Assembly: GCA_905182985.1 (NCBI GenBank)
Contig: CAJJDN010000023.1
Location: 1 to 64,000, forward strand
Origin: Paramecium sonneborni
Taxonomy: Eukaryota > Ciliophora > Oligohymenophorea > Peniculida > Parameciidae
DNA length: 64,000 nt
Direction of reading: 5' to 3'
The notes under the pieces were generated by a model. The model worked only from the letters and a program-made list of their open reading frames with translations, did not search any database and was not told where the DNA came from. This document shows positions 13,927-27,310 of the stretch, piece after piece. Each line of letters starts with the position of its first letter. Position 1 is the stretch's first letter. The position numbers and the translations under genes are program-made.

Positions 13927-14482
13927 AAATTAATAAATATTAAAAAAAGAGGCACTCTATTTTAATAAAATAAATAATATTATTAAAAAAAGCAGTAGGA
14001 ACAAGTTTCGATTAGGGGGTTTGAACACGAACCCCAAGTTAAATGAAGAAAATATTTTTATAATCACACAAGAGATTCAAATATGCCTATGGAAATCATT
14101 ATTCTAAATAATATTTAATTTGTAGTTTAAAAATATTCTCATAAAATAGAAAGGATTTAAAAGTAATTTTTTAAAATATAGACTTGGGAATTTTAGTAAT
14201 CAATCATATTGCTAAGCATTAAAATAATTAATGCCTATTTATGAATCTAAAGGTATTATTAAAAATTGTACTGTATAAGTCTAGTTCGATTAAAATTGAA
14301 AATAAGCATTATTTTATACCAAAAAAAACTTTTGGTTAAACTTAATTAACAACACATCACTTTAATTTTCTATTTTTAAAATTAAGAAAATTTTTTTATC
14401 CAAATTTTAGTTTATATAAATTTTTGATATATTGTAATATATATGTGTCAGTAATCATCTGTTTCAGTCTGTTCATCCTATT
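13927..14482. other. Intergenic, with a small GC-rich hairpin at 14016-14035
   Basis: No coding frame is seen. At 14016-14021 and 14030-14035 GGGGTT and AACCCC pair around an 8-nt loop, with extra Gs before. I tested this as a tRNA T-arm: loop length and invariant TTC spacing do not fit, so it is recorded only as a hairpin. Confidence 0.5.
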
Positions 14483-15097
14483 ATGTTTGATATTCAAAAA
14501 TTGGAGCTTCTTCTATCTCTGAAAAGTTATAAGTTTAGGAGGATGATATTGATTCTATATCATAAATAACTCTAATTATCATTTATCTCATTCTTTCAAA
14601 TTAAAAATCTTAAAATGAGGATACTGAACTATGAAGTGAAGAAAGTGAGAGTTATGAAGAAGATTCCATTGATTCTTATGTTGAAGATTGTATAGATTGT
14701 TATGATGATTCAGATTGACGGGTTAATTGTTGATATAGTTATAACAATTAAGAATATTAGTGTTCAAGTCTTGAAATTTAATGAATATAATCAGAGTTCA
14801 TATATGTTGGCAAATTTAATTCAATCCCTTCATGAAAATTTAATTTACATATTTCTACCGCCAACTCTATATCAGATTCTTAGCTTGCTTACACGACTTC
14901 ATTTCTACCATAAAGTTTTAGAAGCCCAATTAATTAAGAATTTGCCTCAAAGCATTCGTCCTCCTAATACAAAAATAATTGGTTCTCTTCTAGAAATGCT
15001 TTATGAAAGTTTCGTCTTTGTTCAAAAATCGCATTTCTTTACATCTTTCTAATTTTATTGCTATAAATTTCTCTACGATCATAGACTATATCCATGA
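14483..15097 (+). CDS. Unrecognised open frame, about 204 residues
   Basis: ATG at 14483 to TGA at 15095-15097, with no TGA between. From about residue 75 on the translation (ANLIQSLHENLIYIFLPPTL and onward) looks protein-like and uses CAA/CAG more than TAA for glutamine, unlike the neighbouring genes. Against it, another frame of the same stretch encodes a Ser/Glu/Asp-rich run at 14641-14716. The region could be a small gene, a decayed gene or chance. No family is recognised. Confidence 0.25.
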
Positions 15098-16666
15098 GTT
15101 CCAATTGAAAATATTTTTTTTATACATCATTTTATTACTATTTATGAAAAGCTTCATTGTATTTATTGTTTACACTACTTTCTTTTCGTTTAAAAAACTC
15201 TTAAATTTTTTCTTGTCTTAGCATTTCGAATTATTCAATAATTTGTTGCTGTTAACTGTTTGCCATTTTCAGCTAGAATTGAGCAATTAAAAATAATATT
15301 AAAAATATTGTTATAAAGTATATTTATTTTCAAGCGATTTCTCACCTTTTCCTTTAACTAGAAATTATTATTCATTATAATTTTTATTTGTTTCACTTCA
15401 ATTAAATTTATTTGTATCTTGAATTTTCGCCAATTAATTTTAAACAAAAATATACTAGTAAAAAGAAGTTATTTGTTAATAAAAAGGTACTCATAAGAAA
15501 ACTAAATGAGAGTTAGGTGAATTTTATTGACAAATTGATCAACTTAAGTGTGAAAAAAAATTGTTTTTATATTAGCTAACATAATATTCTACTTAAATTT
15601 AAGGGTTATTCTAATTTTTCACAAAAAGTTTGATTAATTTTGAAGGAGCAAAAAATAACTTTTGAAATCATTTTAAAAAAATTTTTCTTAAAATTTTTTT
15701 CAAATTTATGCTGATTCGAAATTTTTGAATTGAAAACATAACTATATTTGATTTTGCCAATATTGACAATCCATTGTTGTTTTTGAAATTTTGCATAATC
15801 TGTAAATTTAATAATAAGTAAATCTGGAGTTTTCAGCAAAATAAAATTTATTATTTTAACATAAATACAGATGAGGGATGAAACGTGACTTCTTCTGATA
15901 CCATATAGTAATTCAATTTAACAAAATATATTGCCTTCCTTATATCAAAGAGACAGGTAACAGCTAAAATAATGTCACCAGATATTTTACAATTTTGAGT
16001 TTATCATTAACAATTTATATTATAATGATATGAAAATAGAAAGCCTTTCTCGCTTATATTAATAAACTTGTGTACTGATTAAATGGCAAAGACTTCTTCA
16101 ATTTCTTCACAAAATCTGAAACAAGCGGGAAATTTTGAAATTTTGTTAAAATCCTGAATTTTCAAATAAAAAAATCATACTAAATTTATAGTTAAAATAA
16201 TATTGTAATGGGAATAGCAAAAGAGTAAGCATATATATTTATCTATTTCTACTTTAATGTTGCAATTTTATTTTTTGTTTTAGTAATATATTGAGATATA
16301 TAAATGGGTAGGTCAAAATATCACACCCTGTACTGGGTATTTCTAATTTAGCGCTCAAATTTTGGAAAATATCGTTAAGGATTAGAATTATGTGTCATTA
16401 ATTTCTTAAAATTAATTATGTTTATTTGTTATTTTTTTAAATCAAAAAATGACGGTTATTCTAAAATTCTTAATCTGATAAATTTTTAAATTTTTCAAAG
16501 TATTCACAAATGTTATTTAATGTAAAATGCTAGTCATCTTATTTTTTCACAAAACACCTGAATATTCTGGAAAATTTTACTAGAAAAAAATTTTAGAACT
16601 AAATTTTTAATTAATGTTTAGAAGAGTTTCTTAGTTGTATCTACAAATGATAATGTATTATTATCA
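15098..16666. other. Long AT-rich spacer
   Basis: Only short, lysine/phenylalanine-rich frames are present (for example minus 15606-15839). There is no recognisable gene. It contains the presumed upstream region of paralogue B. Confidence 0.5.
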
Positions 16667-19600
16667 ATGATATTTAGTGTTGGATTAGTTCAATCCACTT
16701 GTGAAGTCTTCAAAACCATTACAACACCAGATACGGGAGAACATTTTATTGAATAAGATTTATCATCGCTCATTTCTTTAGATTATGCTTGGGGTGTGTG
16801 GAGTAAATACTCTCAATTTTATATTTCATCTGATGATTTAGCCTTGCCAAGCTACTCTATGCATATTGTTTCAGAAAAACAATAGGATTTAACATACTTA
16901 GTTTATTACATCACACTTAATAAAAAAGATAAGTCATTTTATCATAATTTGTACATTTTTAATAAAGGGTCTTATGTAATACGAGAATTAAGGATAGATT
17001 AAGCACTCGCAGTAGAGCGTTGGGTTTTTTTCTATTTTTGTTATAAAGAATCATAGGCAAATTTTAACATATTTTTATATGTTTAAAAGGAGGATTTGAA
17101 TGTATAAAAAATAGAAGGGGGTCCTTGTGCTTTAGATAAAAAAGATTTCAAGGAATATTAATTAGGTGGATCATTGTTAGTAAAAACCATAAATAAATAT
17201 AGTTCACTCGGGCATTTGAGCCTTCCGAAATATACTAGTTGAAATAATTTTCTGGATAAATTAGCAATATAGATTTAAGAGAAGGCTCACAATATTATTA
17301 TACAGACATTCCAACATTTTTAAATAACTTAGAGTAGAATTGCTAAATTGATGTGTGTGAGATGATGGTGGAAACTCTTATAACTTCCTTTATGAAGAGT
17401 GGGGGTATTCTAAGAAAAACTGTTACATATTTTGGAAGAAAATTTATGATATCTGGGTGGGCGATAATAAGAGAGTTGTCAGAAGTAATTAATAATTGAT
17501 ATTTAGCTCAAAAATCTTGAGAGTGTATTATTCAGAGCTTCATTGAGGTATTCTTATTTCCAGGATAAAAATCAAGGTGATAAAGCAATATACTGGAAAT
17601 ATATTCAAAATTCTCTTAATTAAAACTTAAATGGGTTTCAGATTACAACTTATCATCACTATCAATCAGAGTCTCTAAATTCATATGAAACATAAGAATA
17701 AGATTCTTGGTTAGTTTTGGATTAATACTATTATGAAGCCTTGACATTTTGGCATTGGTTTGTTTACTAAGAGGGAGTTGATGGAACTAACAATATCAGA
17801 TTGTCAATTTATATGGGTCATGGAAAATAAGAAAAAACATTCATAATGAAATAAAATCATCTAGTTAAGGCTAAACTATATTTGAATATCGGAGGAGACA
17901 AATACAATCAAAATTTCAACGGAGCAATTCGTGATTTAACCTTTAAATATTGTTATAATGATGATACACCAAACCCAAGATGTATACATAATTGTTATCA
18001 TTAGAGTGTCATTTTACTTGTAAATCATGTTTTGGTCCTCTAGAAAATCATTGTATTTCTTGTGAAGAAATTTAAATATCAAACAGAAAATTCTCAAAGT
18101 CTTAATGTTTATGTCAAGAAGGATATGTAGATGTTGGCACAAAAAATTGTAAAAGTAATTATATGGTTATGTTTTTTTAGTTAGAGGAGCAATATTAAAG
18201 AATATAAATATATAAGAAGCAACAACATTTGAAAATTTTGGATGTTAAAGGTACTAATTTTAAGTGAATATTAATGGAGACTGGTATTGTTTAGATTGCC
18301 CTGGTACTATTACACCATTTGCATTATATTGTTTAGATTGCATATAAAATTCGGATTCTTGGTATTTAAATCCTAGATGCACAACAGATTATTTAATGCC
18401 CTTTACTAATGATACAAATTATGTTTTTTTGAAATAAGAGAGATAACCTTAAGATTATGAATATTTTCTGATAAATCTTTAAGGCATATCACAATAACCA
18501 GTACTGGAACCTTGCTTTGGATGCCTTGGTTAAACTAACAGCAGTTTCAATTTCATTGAAAAATAAACTATGAATTAAATTTCGAAAATATTGTGCAAGA
18601 ATTGTTATCAACCAATTAATGGTGAATGTGTAAAGTTTTAATTAAATTGCAATTAATGTGATGATAATCATCATTGTTTAAATTGTTTATCAAATTATAC
18701 CTTATTTGAAAACTTCTGCTGGGCTTGTCCTATTGAGTGTCCTGATTGTAACTATAATATGACTGGTTATTATTGTAAAAGCTGTATTCAAGGATATTAT
18801 TTTAATTCAACACTTGAATAGTGCTAATAATGTGGCTAATTCTGCAAGATTTGTATTTTCTCTCTTGAATTAAATCATTTGCAATGTGTAAGATGCAACC
18901 ATGATTCAGATTATTTTATATCTGTAGAGAAATTTAATTGCAGAAAAAAATCAATGCCAAATTGTGAAATGGAAGCTAGTGAAAATTATATAATTCATAA
19001 TAACTTGAGTTACATATCAAATGCTCAGCAATACAGCAATTCACTTGATATAGTTGCTTTTAAAGAAACCTTTCCAACATTTTAGATTTGTTTAAAATGT
19101 GAGAATGGTTACATCAATAAACTTTTAGTTCAAAAATAATATGAGTGTGTCTCTATTTAATCTTTAGGGACTCTTTTACCTGAAGAATTAAAGCTAAAAG
19201 TTCTTTAATCTTAAAATAATAATTTTTAGTTAGCTTTAATAAGTAAACCACAAGCTCCATCACTAAAATTTTCAATTATTTATGGAGATCGTGTAAGTAT
19301 TTATACCACTCTTACAATCATATCAAATTCAGTCACAGGTATTTCATGTTAAGATCCTAATTGTTTTATATGTGTTAATAATTATATTCAAGAACAATAA
19401 TATTGTATGCAATGCTATAATGGATTTTATTCCAATACATTTCTTGGAAGATGTTATCAATGTCCTTCAGATTGCTCCACTTGTTTAGAATAAAATAAAA
19501 TCTATTAGGATGCTTGGAAATGGCAATATAAAATTAATTATCATTTTAGAAGTTATTTATTGGAAGGATTACACAATTTTAATGTTTTTGGAGCTAAATT

Positions 19601-22600
19601 AGATCTCGAAAATTTTGAAGTTATATGCACAGCTTGTCCACAAAATGGAATTCTTTACAATAATAAATGTTATCCTAAATGCAACTGTGATTCATGCATA
19701 ATTCAAAATGATCAAGTAGTCTGTATCAGTTGTAAAAATCAAAACACTAAAACAGTTTATGATGGTTATTGTCATCTTTGTCCCAAATTTTGTGAATTAT
19801 GTAGAGAAATTACATAGGAAGAAAAATTAAAGATCAATCCATATTTTTAACCTACAGACATCAACTTACAAAAATATGCATAACAATGTATTAAACCTTA
19901 ATCTGAACCTCCTATACAGGGGATTTTATATTATGATCCAACCTTAGGCTAAGAAATTAATTGTTTAAATCCTGAAAAAAAAAATTGTTATCTCTACCTA
20001 GAAATTCCACTCAATATTTACTGTTCTAAAGAACTTTTTGAAAAATAATATGCTAAATTAGATTCTCCTGAAGATTAAGATGACTTTTTAAGTAAAAATG
20101 CACCAATTTCTGCAATTTTCTCAACAGATACTGAAAATCATTTTTTAGTAGAAACTGATTATTTATATAATGAATTGAATCAAAAAACTGTTAAATTGGT
20201 CAGATATATCTTAAATTTATTGCCTAACTCTGGAGATTGTGAAATTAAGAAAAACACCTACATTCAATCGCAAATTCGTAGAAATGTCTTTACTGTTAAA
20301 TATTTAGAACTCATTTTGGAGTCTTAAAACTTGTTGCAGATTCATCTTAATGATAATATTACATTTTATGAGTTCACTACAATCAAATTTATAAATTTAC
20401 AGATGATTCCAAACCATGTTATTACAACAATAAACATTTACAATCTCTATGGTGTATCATTTTTCATGGAATAAATCAAAATTAACAATATCAAAGAAGG
20501 TTAAGTTAGGATTAAAATTGAAAATCCTACTGACATTACCATTTAAAATTTTGAAATTTCAGACTCTAATTTAAATAATCTCAATGGCATTATTTTTTAT
20601 TATTTTACTTAAAAATTAAGAAAATAATTAATGTTTAAAATTGATTAATTTATAATCTAAAATTGTTAGATAAATAATACTACATTAATTTTTTATTTAT
20701 TGGATGAACAGAATGGAAACTAACAATTAATAGTTAGTAATTTTAATTCATGGAGTAATTATTACTCATCATCTATTGTTTTCTACACTGAATTCATCAA
20801 TTAAATTAGATAAGCAACTTTAACTTTTGAATTATTCAATTCTGATCATGACGTTTTAATTAACTCAGGTTTTTTAAATATACCTGGAGCCTTAAATGTT
20901 GAATTAATTAACATGACTGTATCTAATGGAACTTTCAATTCTTAAGTGCAACTATTCAAATTGCCTCTATTTAAAATAACTAACATGCTTATATCTAATA
21001 ACACATTTAATAGCTTCGATAATCGAGTAATAACAAATATACTTGATACTTTGTATAAAGATACAATCCAATCAAATTTACTCATAATTAATAAAATAAC
21101 ATTCAAAAATAACTACTTTAGAGGTAGCAAAGTGTTTATAGAATTGCTAAAAAGTGATAATTTCTAGAATCTAGAAGTAAATGCTAAAGAAGTGATACTT
21201 GATTCCAATTAATTTGTTTTTATGGATTATAATGGATTTTTAACATCTGCTAATTCATCTTTTTACTTTGATTTAAACCAAATCATTCTTGAAGATGTCA
21301 ATATAATCAGAACGTTCACTCTTCCTGAGATATCAATAAATAACGCAGAAAAGATAGTGCTTAATAATATGAAGGCTACATTAAAAGAAGAGTTTAATAT
21401 TAAATTATTACATCAATAAGAGTCTTGTATCTAAAAGAATTTAGAAATAGGCTATAGCAGTATGATATTTATATATAATACTAAACACATTTAAATTTAG
21501 TAAATTAAAATTATAGGGTTGATAGTTATAAACTTGCCTATTATTTTGATCAAATCATTAGAAAAGACTAATTTTAGGCAAACAGAAATTATAGATATTC
21601 AAACTCTTAATTTGTCAAACAATAATATCATTCTTACTAATTTGGCAGAGTCGCCTTCAATTCTTAGCATAAATTCTGAATAAGAATAAAAAATCAAAAT
21701 AATTAACATTACTGCTTTTAATAATCATCATCATACTTATTAAGATAACTAATATATGAGATAATCATCAACAATTTTTATTGAAAATCCTAATTCTAAT
21801 ATTCTATTAAGTGAATCAAAATTTTCAAATAATATTATAACTAACAATCAAGGTTCCAACCTTGTATTAATATGCAAAACTTTAGAGATTTTGAATTGTT
21901 CCTTTAAATTTTCGAATTATTTACAATTTTAATACTTAAGAAAACGTTTAATTTGGGGGTACAGATTAAATGAAGTTGTTTATATGGAAAATTTATATTT
22001 AATTTTTCCTATCAAATCAAAAGGAGGGAATGCTTACTTGCAAGCAGACAGCATTATACTTAGTAATGTTTCAAGTCAAAATTCTTTGGCTTGGTAAGGA
22101 GGATCCTTTTACTTTGGGACTTAATCAAATGGTTTAATTTAGATCTTGAATTGTAATTTTAATTTCAGCCAAGCTAATTTAATCATGACAGAAAAATCAC
22201 AAGGTGGTACTTTGTTTGTTGATGCTTCTCAATCAGATTTAAATTTACGAATATTTAACTCCCATTTTATTTCAAGCTTTAGTAGATAGGAAGGAGGAAC
22301 AATTTTTATAGAGCCATCAAGAAATAAAAATTTTATACTAATTACATAGAATGTCATTCGAAATGTTTATTCTTTGGCAAATGCTTTTTTTAAATTACCC
22401 ATAATATTTACAAGTAATACTCTGGTTCTAAATGTAGAGATTTATGATTTATCTATTCAAAATGATTATCAAGGATTTTTGTCATATTTAGCCAGTATAA
22501 ATAATTTAAGTGAATCTGAATTAAAGATTCAAATTCAAAATTATTTGATATCAATCGAGAGAGGTAATATTACTTTAAAAGATTGTAATTTTATTGATAT

Positions 22601-25600
22601 ATTTGATTATGGAGTCTTAGATATTAAGAATGCATAATCAATTAAATTAGAAAATGTCTTAATGTAAAATTTTACATTAATTGGCGGGAGCACTGTTAAA
22701 TTTATTTTAAATAAAAGTATCTTTTTAATATATTTATAGAATATTTAACCAATATTTAATTCTTAAACGTAAAGCTTATGTCATTTAAGGAAGTGGTAGG
22801 AAATGTTACAAAACCTTCTGAGTCAATCACTTCTCTTCCTTAAATTTTTTATAAATGTATTACTACTTATTCCTAACCAGGATAATTAAAATAATTTTAC
22901 GATCAAAAGAAAAAGGATATTTTAAGTTATTCCAACTTATATGCCTTAATATAGAAAAAAATAAACCCTATATTTATCATTGAAATTGATTCAATTTCAA
23001 TAAATCATTATATTTCTATTGACATTTTAAATTTGTAAAAAATAATATGCTCTAATTGTTAAAATGGATTATTAAGATTTACAAATGTTGAGGAGTAATC
23101 AAAGAAGAATCTTATCTATTTAAAATAAATAAAAATGGAAGACAATGTTTGTGGTTAATTAAGTTGTTTAATAATTTCATCAAAAGAGATCAATTAATTA
23201 AAATCATTTTCTGATATTAAACCGAAAAGATTATTGAATTAGATATAGCAGTATTAAGAAATGAAGCTTGTAACTGTAAAGCTTGAATTTAGTTCTTTTT
23301 AAAATAATAGTGCTACTTACGGGGGAGCAATATTGATCTCTGGTGTTAGTATAGTAATAACATCTTGTTAATTTTTATTAAATTGTGTTAAAGAGACAGG
23401 AGGTGCAATATATTTTTAATATAATAATGGATCTTAATTCTAAATACTTAATTCTTTATTTTCAAATAACCAAGCATAGGTTGGTGGAGCTATATTTTTA
23501 GAAAATTATGCCATCCAAAACAAAGAAAAAACTAATATTGTTTATTCAAATAATTAAGCAGCTCTTTTTGGCAATAATATAGCTGATTTTCCAGCTAAAT
23601 TAACTCTAAAATTTTGTTCTAAGCTATTGGAAACAAAAACAATAGTGAATAACCAGAGTTAAGTTTTGGATAAGATTGATATCCAATAATATTTTATTGG
23701 ACAATAATAAAAGGAATTCTTAATGCTTCCAAGTGGTCAGCCCATAAATTAATATCATTATTTTGATGAGTAAATCCAAGATTACATTGCATTAAACTTA
23801 ACTTTAAGGATAATCCCTTTAGGAAAAGAGAATGGCTAAATAAAAGCATTAAACGGAAGTAAATGTAAAATAAAAGGAAGAGAAATAATAAATGGAAAAG
23901 AAGGAGAATTTAATAATAATTTTACTAGTTTTACAGAGATAGAATTTAATACAACAAGTTAGGACTATAATTTAGATTTTTTGAATATATATTTTGATCC
24001 TAATTATACCTAATAAGACTATTTGTAATTAGAGATAATGTGTGATTCTGTAAAAATTCCAATCTTTGATGATCAGCCACCTTATTTGTTGAATGATTAT
24101 TAAACAAATTATGGATTAAGAGTGAATTTATAGACATATCCTTGCCAAAGAGGAGAATATAAGACTTAATCTGGAACATGTAAATTGTGTGATCCAAATT
24201 CTTATCAATACAATGTAAGAGCTGGTGAATAATGTAAAATAAAAGATTAAATAAAAATGGAAAAGATAACTTCAGCTAGAATTATGCTAAGACCACAATA
24301 TTGGAGACCTTATGAAAATAATGATAACGTCGAATATTGTTTGAATATGCCTGAAAATTGTATAGGAGGGTGGAATCCTGGAAATGACTTATGTTCAGAA
24401 GCACATATTGGGGCTTTATGTGAACAATGTGATATCTACAATGTTAGAGGATAAGGATCTTTTTCTGTTAGCACAATTTATAAATGTGGAGATTGTAATA
24501 ATGTTAGTAGTAATACTTTCAAAGTCATTCTTGTTAGTATTTGGACTATGATCTCAATATTATTATCTGTAAAAGGGACAATTGAAACTATTACTAAAGC
24601 AGTTGTTTAACAAAAGAGAGTAAAATTAAAAATAGCTACATATGATCCTAGAACAGGTTATGGAAATGTTTTAATCAAAGTATTAACTAATTATTTTTAA
24701 ATTATTGGTGTGATTTCAACATTTTAATTATCTATGCCAAGCATTTTGGAATCCTCAGTTAGATCAGTTGGCAATCCAACTGAAACCATGAGTTTATCTT
24801 TAGACTGCTTTTTAATCTAAATTACAGATATCGATATCATTTATTTCAGAATGATATGGGCTTTGGTTATGCCTTTCTTATACATTCTAACCTTCATTTT
24901 TATATACATGATCGCTGTCGTTATTAATATAACCAAACTTAACAAGAGTGCCTTTACAACTACAGCCATCTATCTGTTCATTTATTTCTAACCTACTTTA
25001 ATTGGAGGATTTATATCTTTATTATCTTTCAGATAAATATCAAGTTTCTATTGGATTTAAGGTAATGTTGCATATAGATATGATACTTAAGAACATTTAA
25101 ATTGGATTATTACTTTTATATTACCTTCTACTCTAGCCTTAGCATTAATTATTCCAGCTTACATGTTTATTAATTTATATATCTAGAGACAAAAATTAGA
25201 AGAAGAAAATACTAGAAAAAATTGGGGATATTTATATAATGAGTATTCAAAAAATGCTTACTTTTGGGAAATTGTAAAGATACTTTAAAAAGGATTCATA
25301 ATTATTTTTTTAACATTTTATGAGGATTTAGTAATTATTAAAGGAGCTTTAGTATTTATGATTGTTTTCCTATACTAACTATTAACTAGAAAATATCGCC
25401 CTTATCAAATTCTATAATTAAACATAATTGACGAATTAAGCACTCTTATTTGTGGCACTTCTATAGTACTCTCTATTACCATCTATTAAGCCAATATATC
25501 AGAAAACCAAGAAATTATTTTGCCTTTTTATATCTTTCTGATTGGCTTAAATGCAACATTCATTTTAGTCATTTTGTGGGGAATATTTTTAGCATAATTA

Positions 25601-25975
25601 GAGGATTAATAATAAAATATAGATAAAATCAGAGATAAAATTAATTAAATATTCCCAAGATTAGTAAACTCTAATTAGATTTTAAGGAAGCTTCTCACAA
25701 ATAGGGCAGAAAAACAACAGAGAATTAGATTCAGATTTTTAAAAATTAAGAAATATTTATTACAAATTGTTCATGCCCATCCAGGATTGTATAAACTACC
25801 AATCTAAAATTATTAATTACACTAAAAAAGAAAATCATCCATTTCTTCCAGAGGTTCAGACTAATTGAAAAATTACCAATTTAAACCAAAAACTTTTTCT
25901 AAAGTATATCCGATTTATTTTGAAATCTAATAATTAGAATCTTAAAAAGGAGAAGAACAAAATCAACAGATATGA
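16667..25975 (+). CDS. Giant cysteine-rich multi-pass surface protein (paralogue B)
   Basis: About 3,050 residues; start at MIFSVGLVQS (16667), a short signal peptide. Order: N-terminal domain with GVWSKYSQF; LamG-like stretch ending in FNGAIRDLTFKYC (about 17520-17970); cysteine-rich repeats with CxxC pairs (about 18000-19830); a beta-helix region whose last part has GGAI repeats (TYGGAILIS, ETGGAIYFQ, QVGGAIFLE; 23300-23500); the YWRP...CIGGW...GALCEQCD module (24290-24450); about 9 membrane segments (24520-25600); and a basic Ser-rich tail. Introns of 22-26 nt at about 17176, 17495, 17981, 18155 and 22711 each restore the frame. It lacks two membrane-region introns shared by A and C. Probably a surface receptor or adhesin; no function is known. 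Confidence 0.85.
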
Positions 25976-26762
25976 TAAGAATAATAAAATTATAGATTAT
26001 TAAATTTTAAATATTGAATAATTATGTTATATTTATTAAGTTTAGAGTTAGCAACATTTATAAAACTAAAAATATATGATTAAAAGGTAGAGGAAAAAAA
26101 TTTAACACTTATCAAAGTATTTTATTGTAAAAATGTGAAGCCTGTACACGAAAAGAATTCTCTTAATAATATAATTTTATGATGTTTTTGCATGGGTTAT
26201 GTATAATTTAATTCTTATTCGTATCATTTTTAAGGATTTCTTTATAATTCTTCCAATTAAATATAAGTTCATTTTAATTGAAAATTAAACTAATAATTCT
26301 AAATTATTTTCTTATTTCAAAAAGAATTGCTTTATTTGACTACAACTAAAATTCTTAAGTATAATAATTATCATATCACATATTAAAGAACACATATATG
26401 GAATTAATAAAATTTATACTTCTACAAATAATAATTCTTATTTTTTTCTTCAATATAAAATTATAAACTAAAATTTTGATTCTAATCCTAAATAAGAATC
26501 GTATTTTAGAATAATTATTTAATATTTTCAGAAATTATTTATTTTCTAAAATTTTTATAAATTCGAAACACTTAAGTTTTATCATTTATTTATTCAAATT
26601 TTTAACATTTAAAATGAGATTTGCTCTTATAGCATCGTAATACTTTGATCTGAACATTTAACCTAGAATACAAAAAGCTTTGTTTAAAATAAAATAAAAC
26701 CTTTTTTATTATTGGTAAAAGATCACAATTAGATTAATAATAAAAATAAGACAGAATGAAGA
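25976..26762. other. Intergenic
   Basis: AT-rich 3' flank of paralogue B. A short frame from an ATG near 26614 stops after about 50 codons and was not accepted. Nothing else is seen. Confidence 0.5.
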
Positions 26763-26987
26763 ATGAAATCAAATTATTTATTCATAGCCTTTTTAATAAT
26801 TATATTGCGATTAAGAAGAATGAAACCTGAACACACATTAAACATTAAAAAGAAAAAATTAAACAGAATTTACTAATTATTTAAGAAGGGTGAAAAAATT
26901 GGAAAACAAAAATTTTAACCTTTGCCTGTAACTAATATTCCTGTTATAAATTTATAAGAATAAGAAGACAAAGGATAAAGAAAATGA
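26763..26987 (+). CDS. Possible small membrane-anchored or secreted peptide, 74 residues
   Basis: ATG 26763 to TGA 26985-26987. The start encodes a hydrophobic segment (about residues 5-18, YLFIAFLIIIL) followed by basic residues, then a proline-containing stretch (QPLPVTNIPVINLQ) and an acidic/basic end. It has the shape of a signal-anchor peptide. It sits about 320 bp ahead of paralogue C on the same strand and could instead be remnant upstream sequence. No family recognised. Confidence 0.3.
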
Positions 26988-27310
26988 AAAACCAGTTAGG
27001 AACATGGAAATGAGAAGAAAAGGAGGATGACGTCAGTTTAGAAATAGAAAATCTGATAATAAAAAAATATAAAAGAATATCAAACTTAGTTATTAATATA
27101 AGGATGGTAAGATAATAAAATTATCATCAGCCTATTTATATTAATAGAAGAATAAATTAGACTTAATTAAAAAAAATAATAGTTATTACTGCTAACTATT
27201 TATATTTTGTGAAAATGCAAATATTTTATATATTATTATTGAATGATAAATTTTAATTTTAAATCAAATTCATATATCTAAATTCTTCATTAATTATAAA
27301 TATCATTATC

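Noticed and set aside
14010..14040. tRNA T-arm
   Set aside because: GGGGTT/AACCCC pairs, but the loop has the wrong length and no acceptor or anticodon arm can be built around it.
16205..16300. Upstream ATG as start of paralogue B
   Set aside because: The frame meets TGA within about 30 codons and no small intron joins it to the signal peptide at 16667.
17985..18010. Frameshift or pseudogene break in paralogue B
   Set aside because: An apparent one-base shift is explained by a 23-nt intron with GT...AG ends that joins NPR to the cysteine-rich CHFTCKSC sequence.
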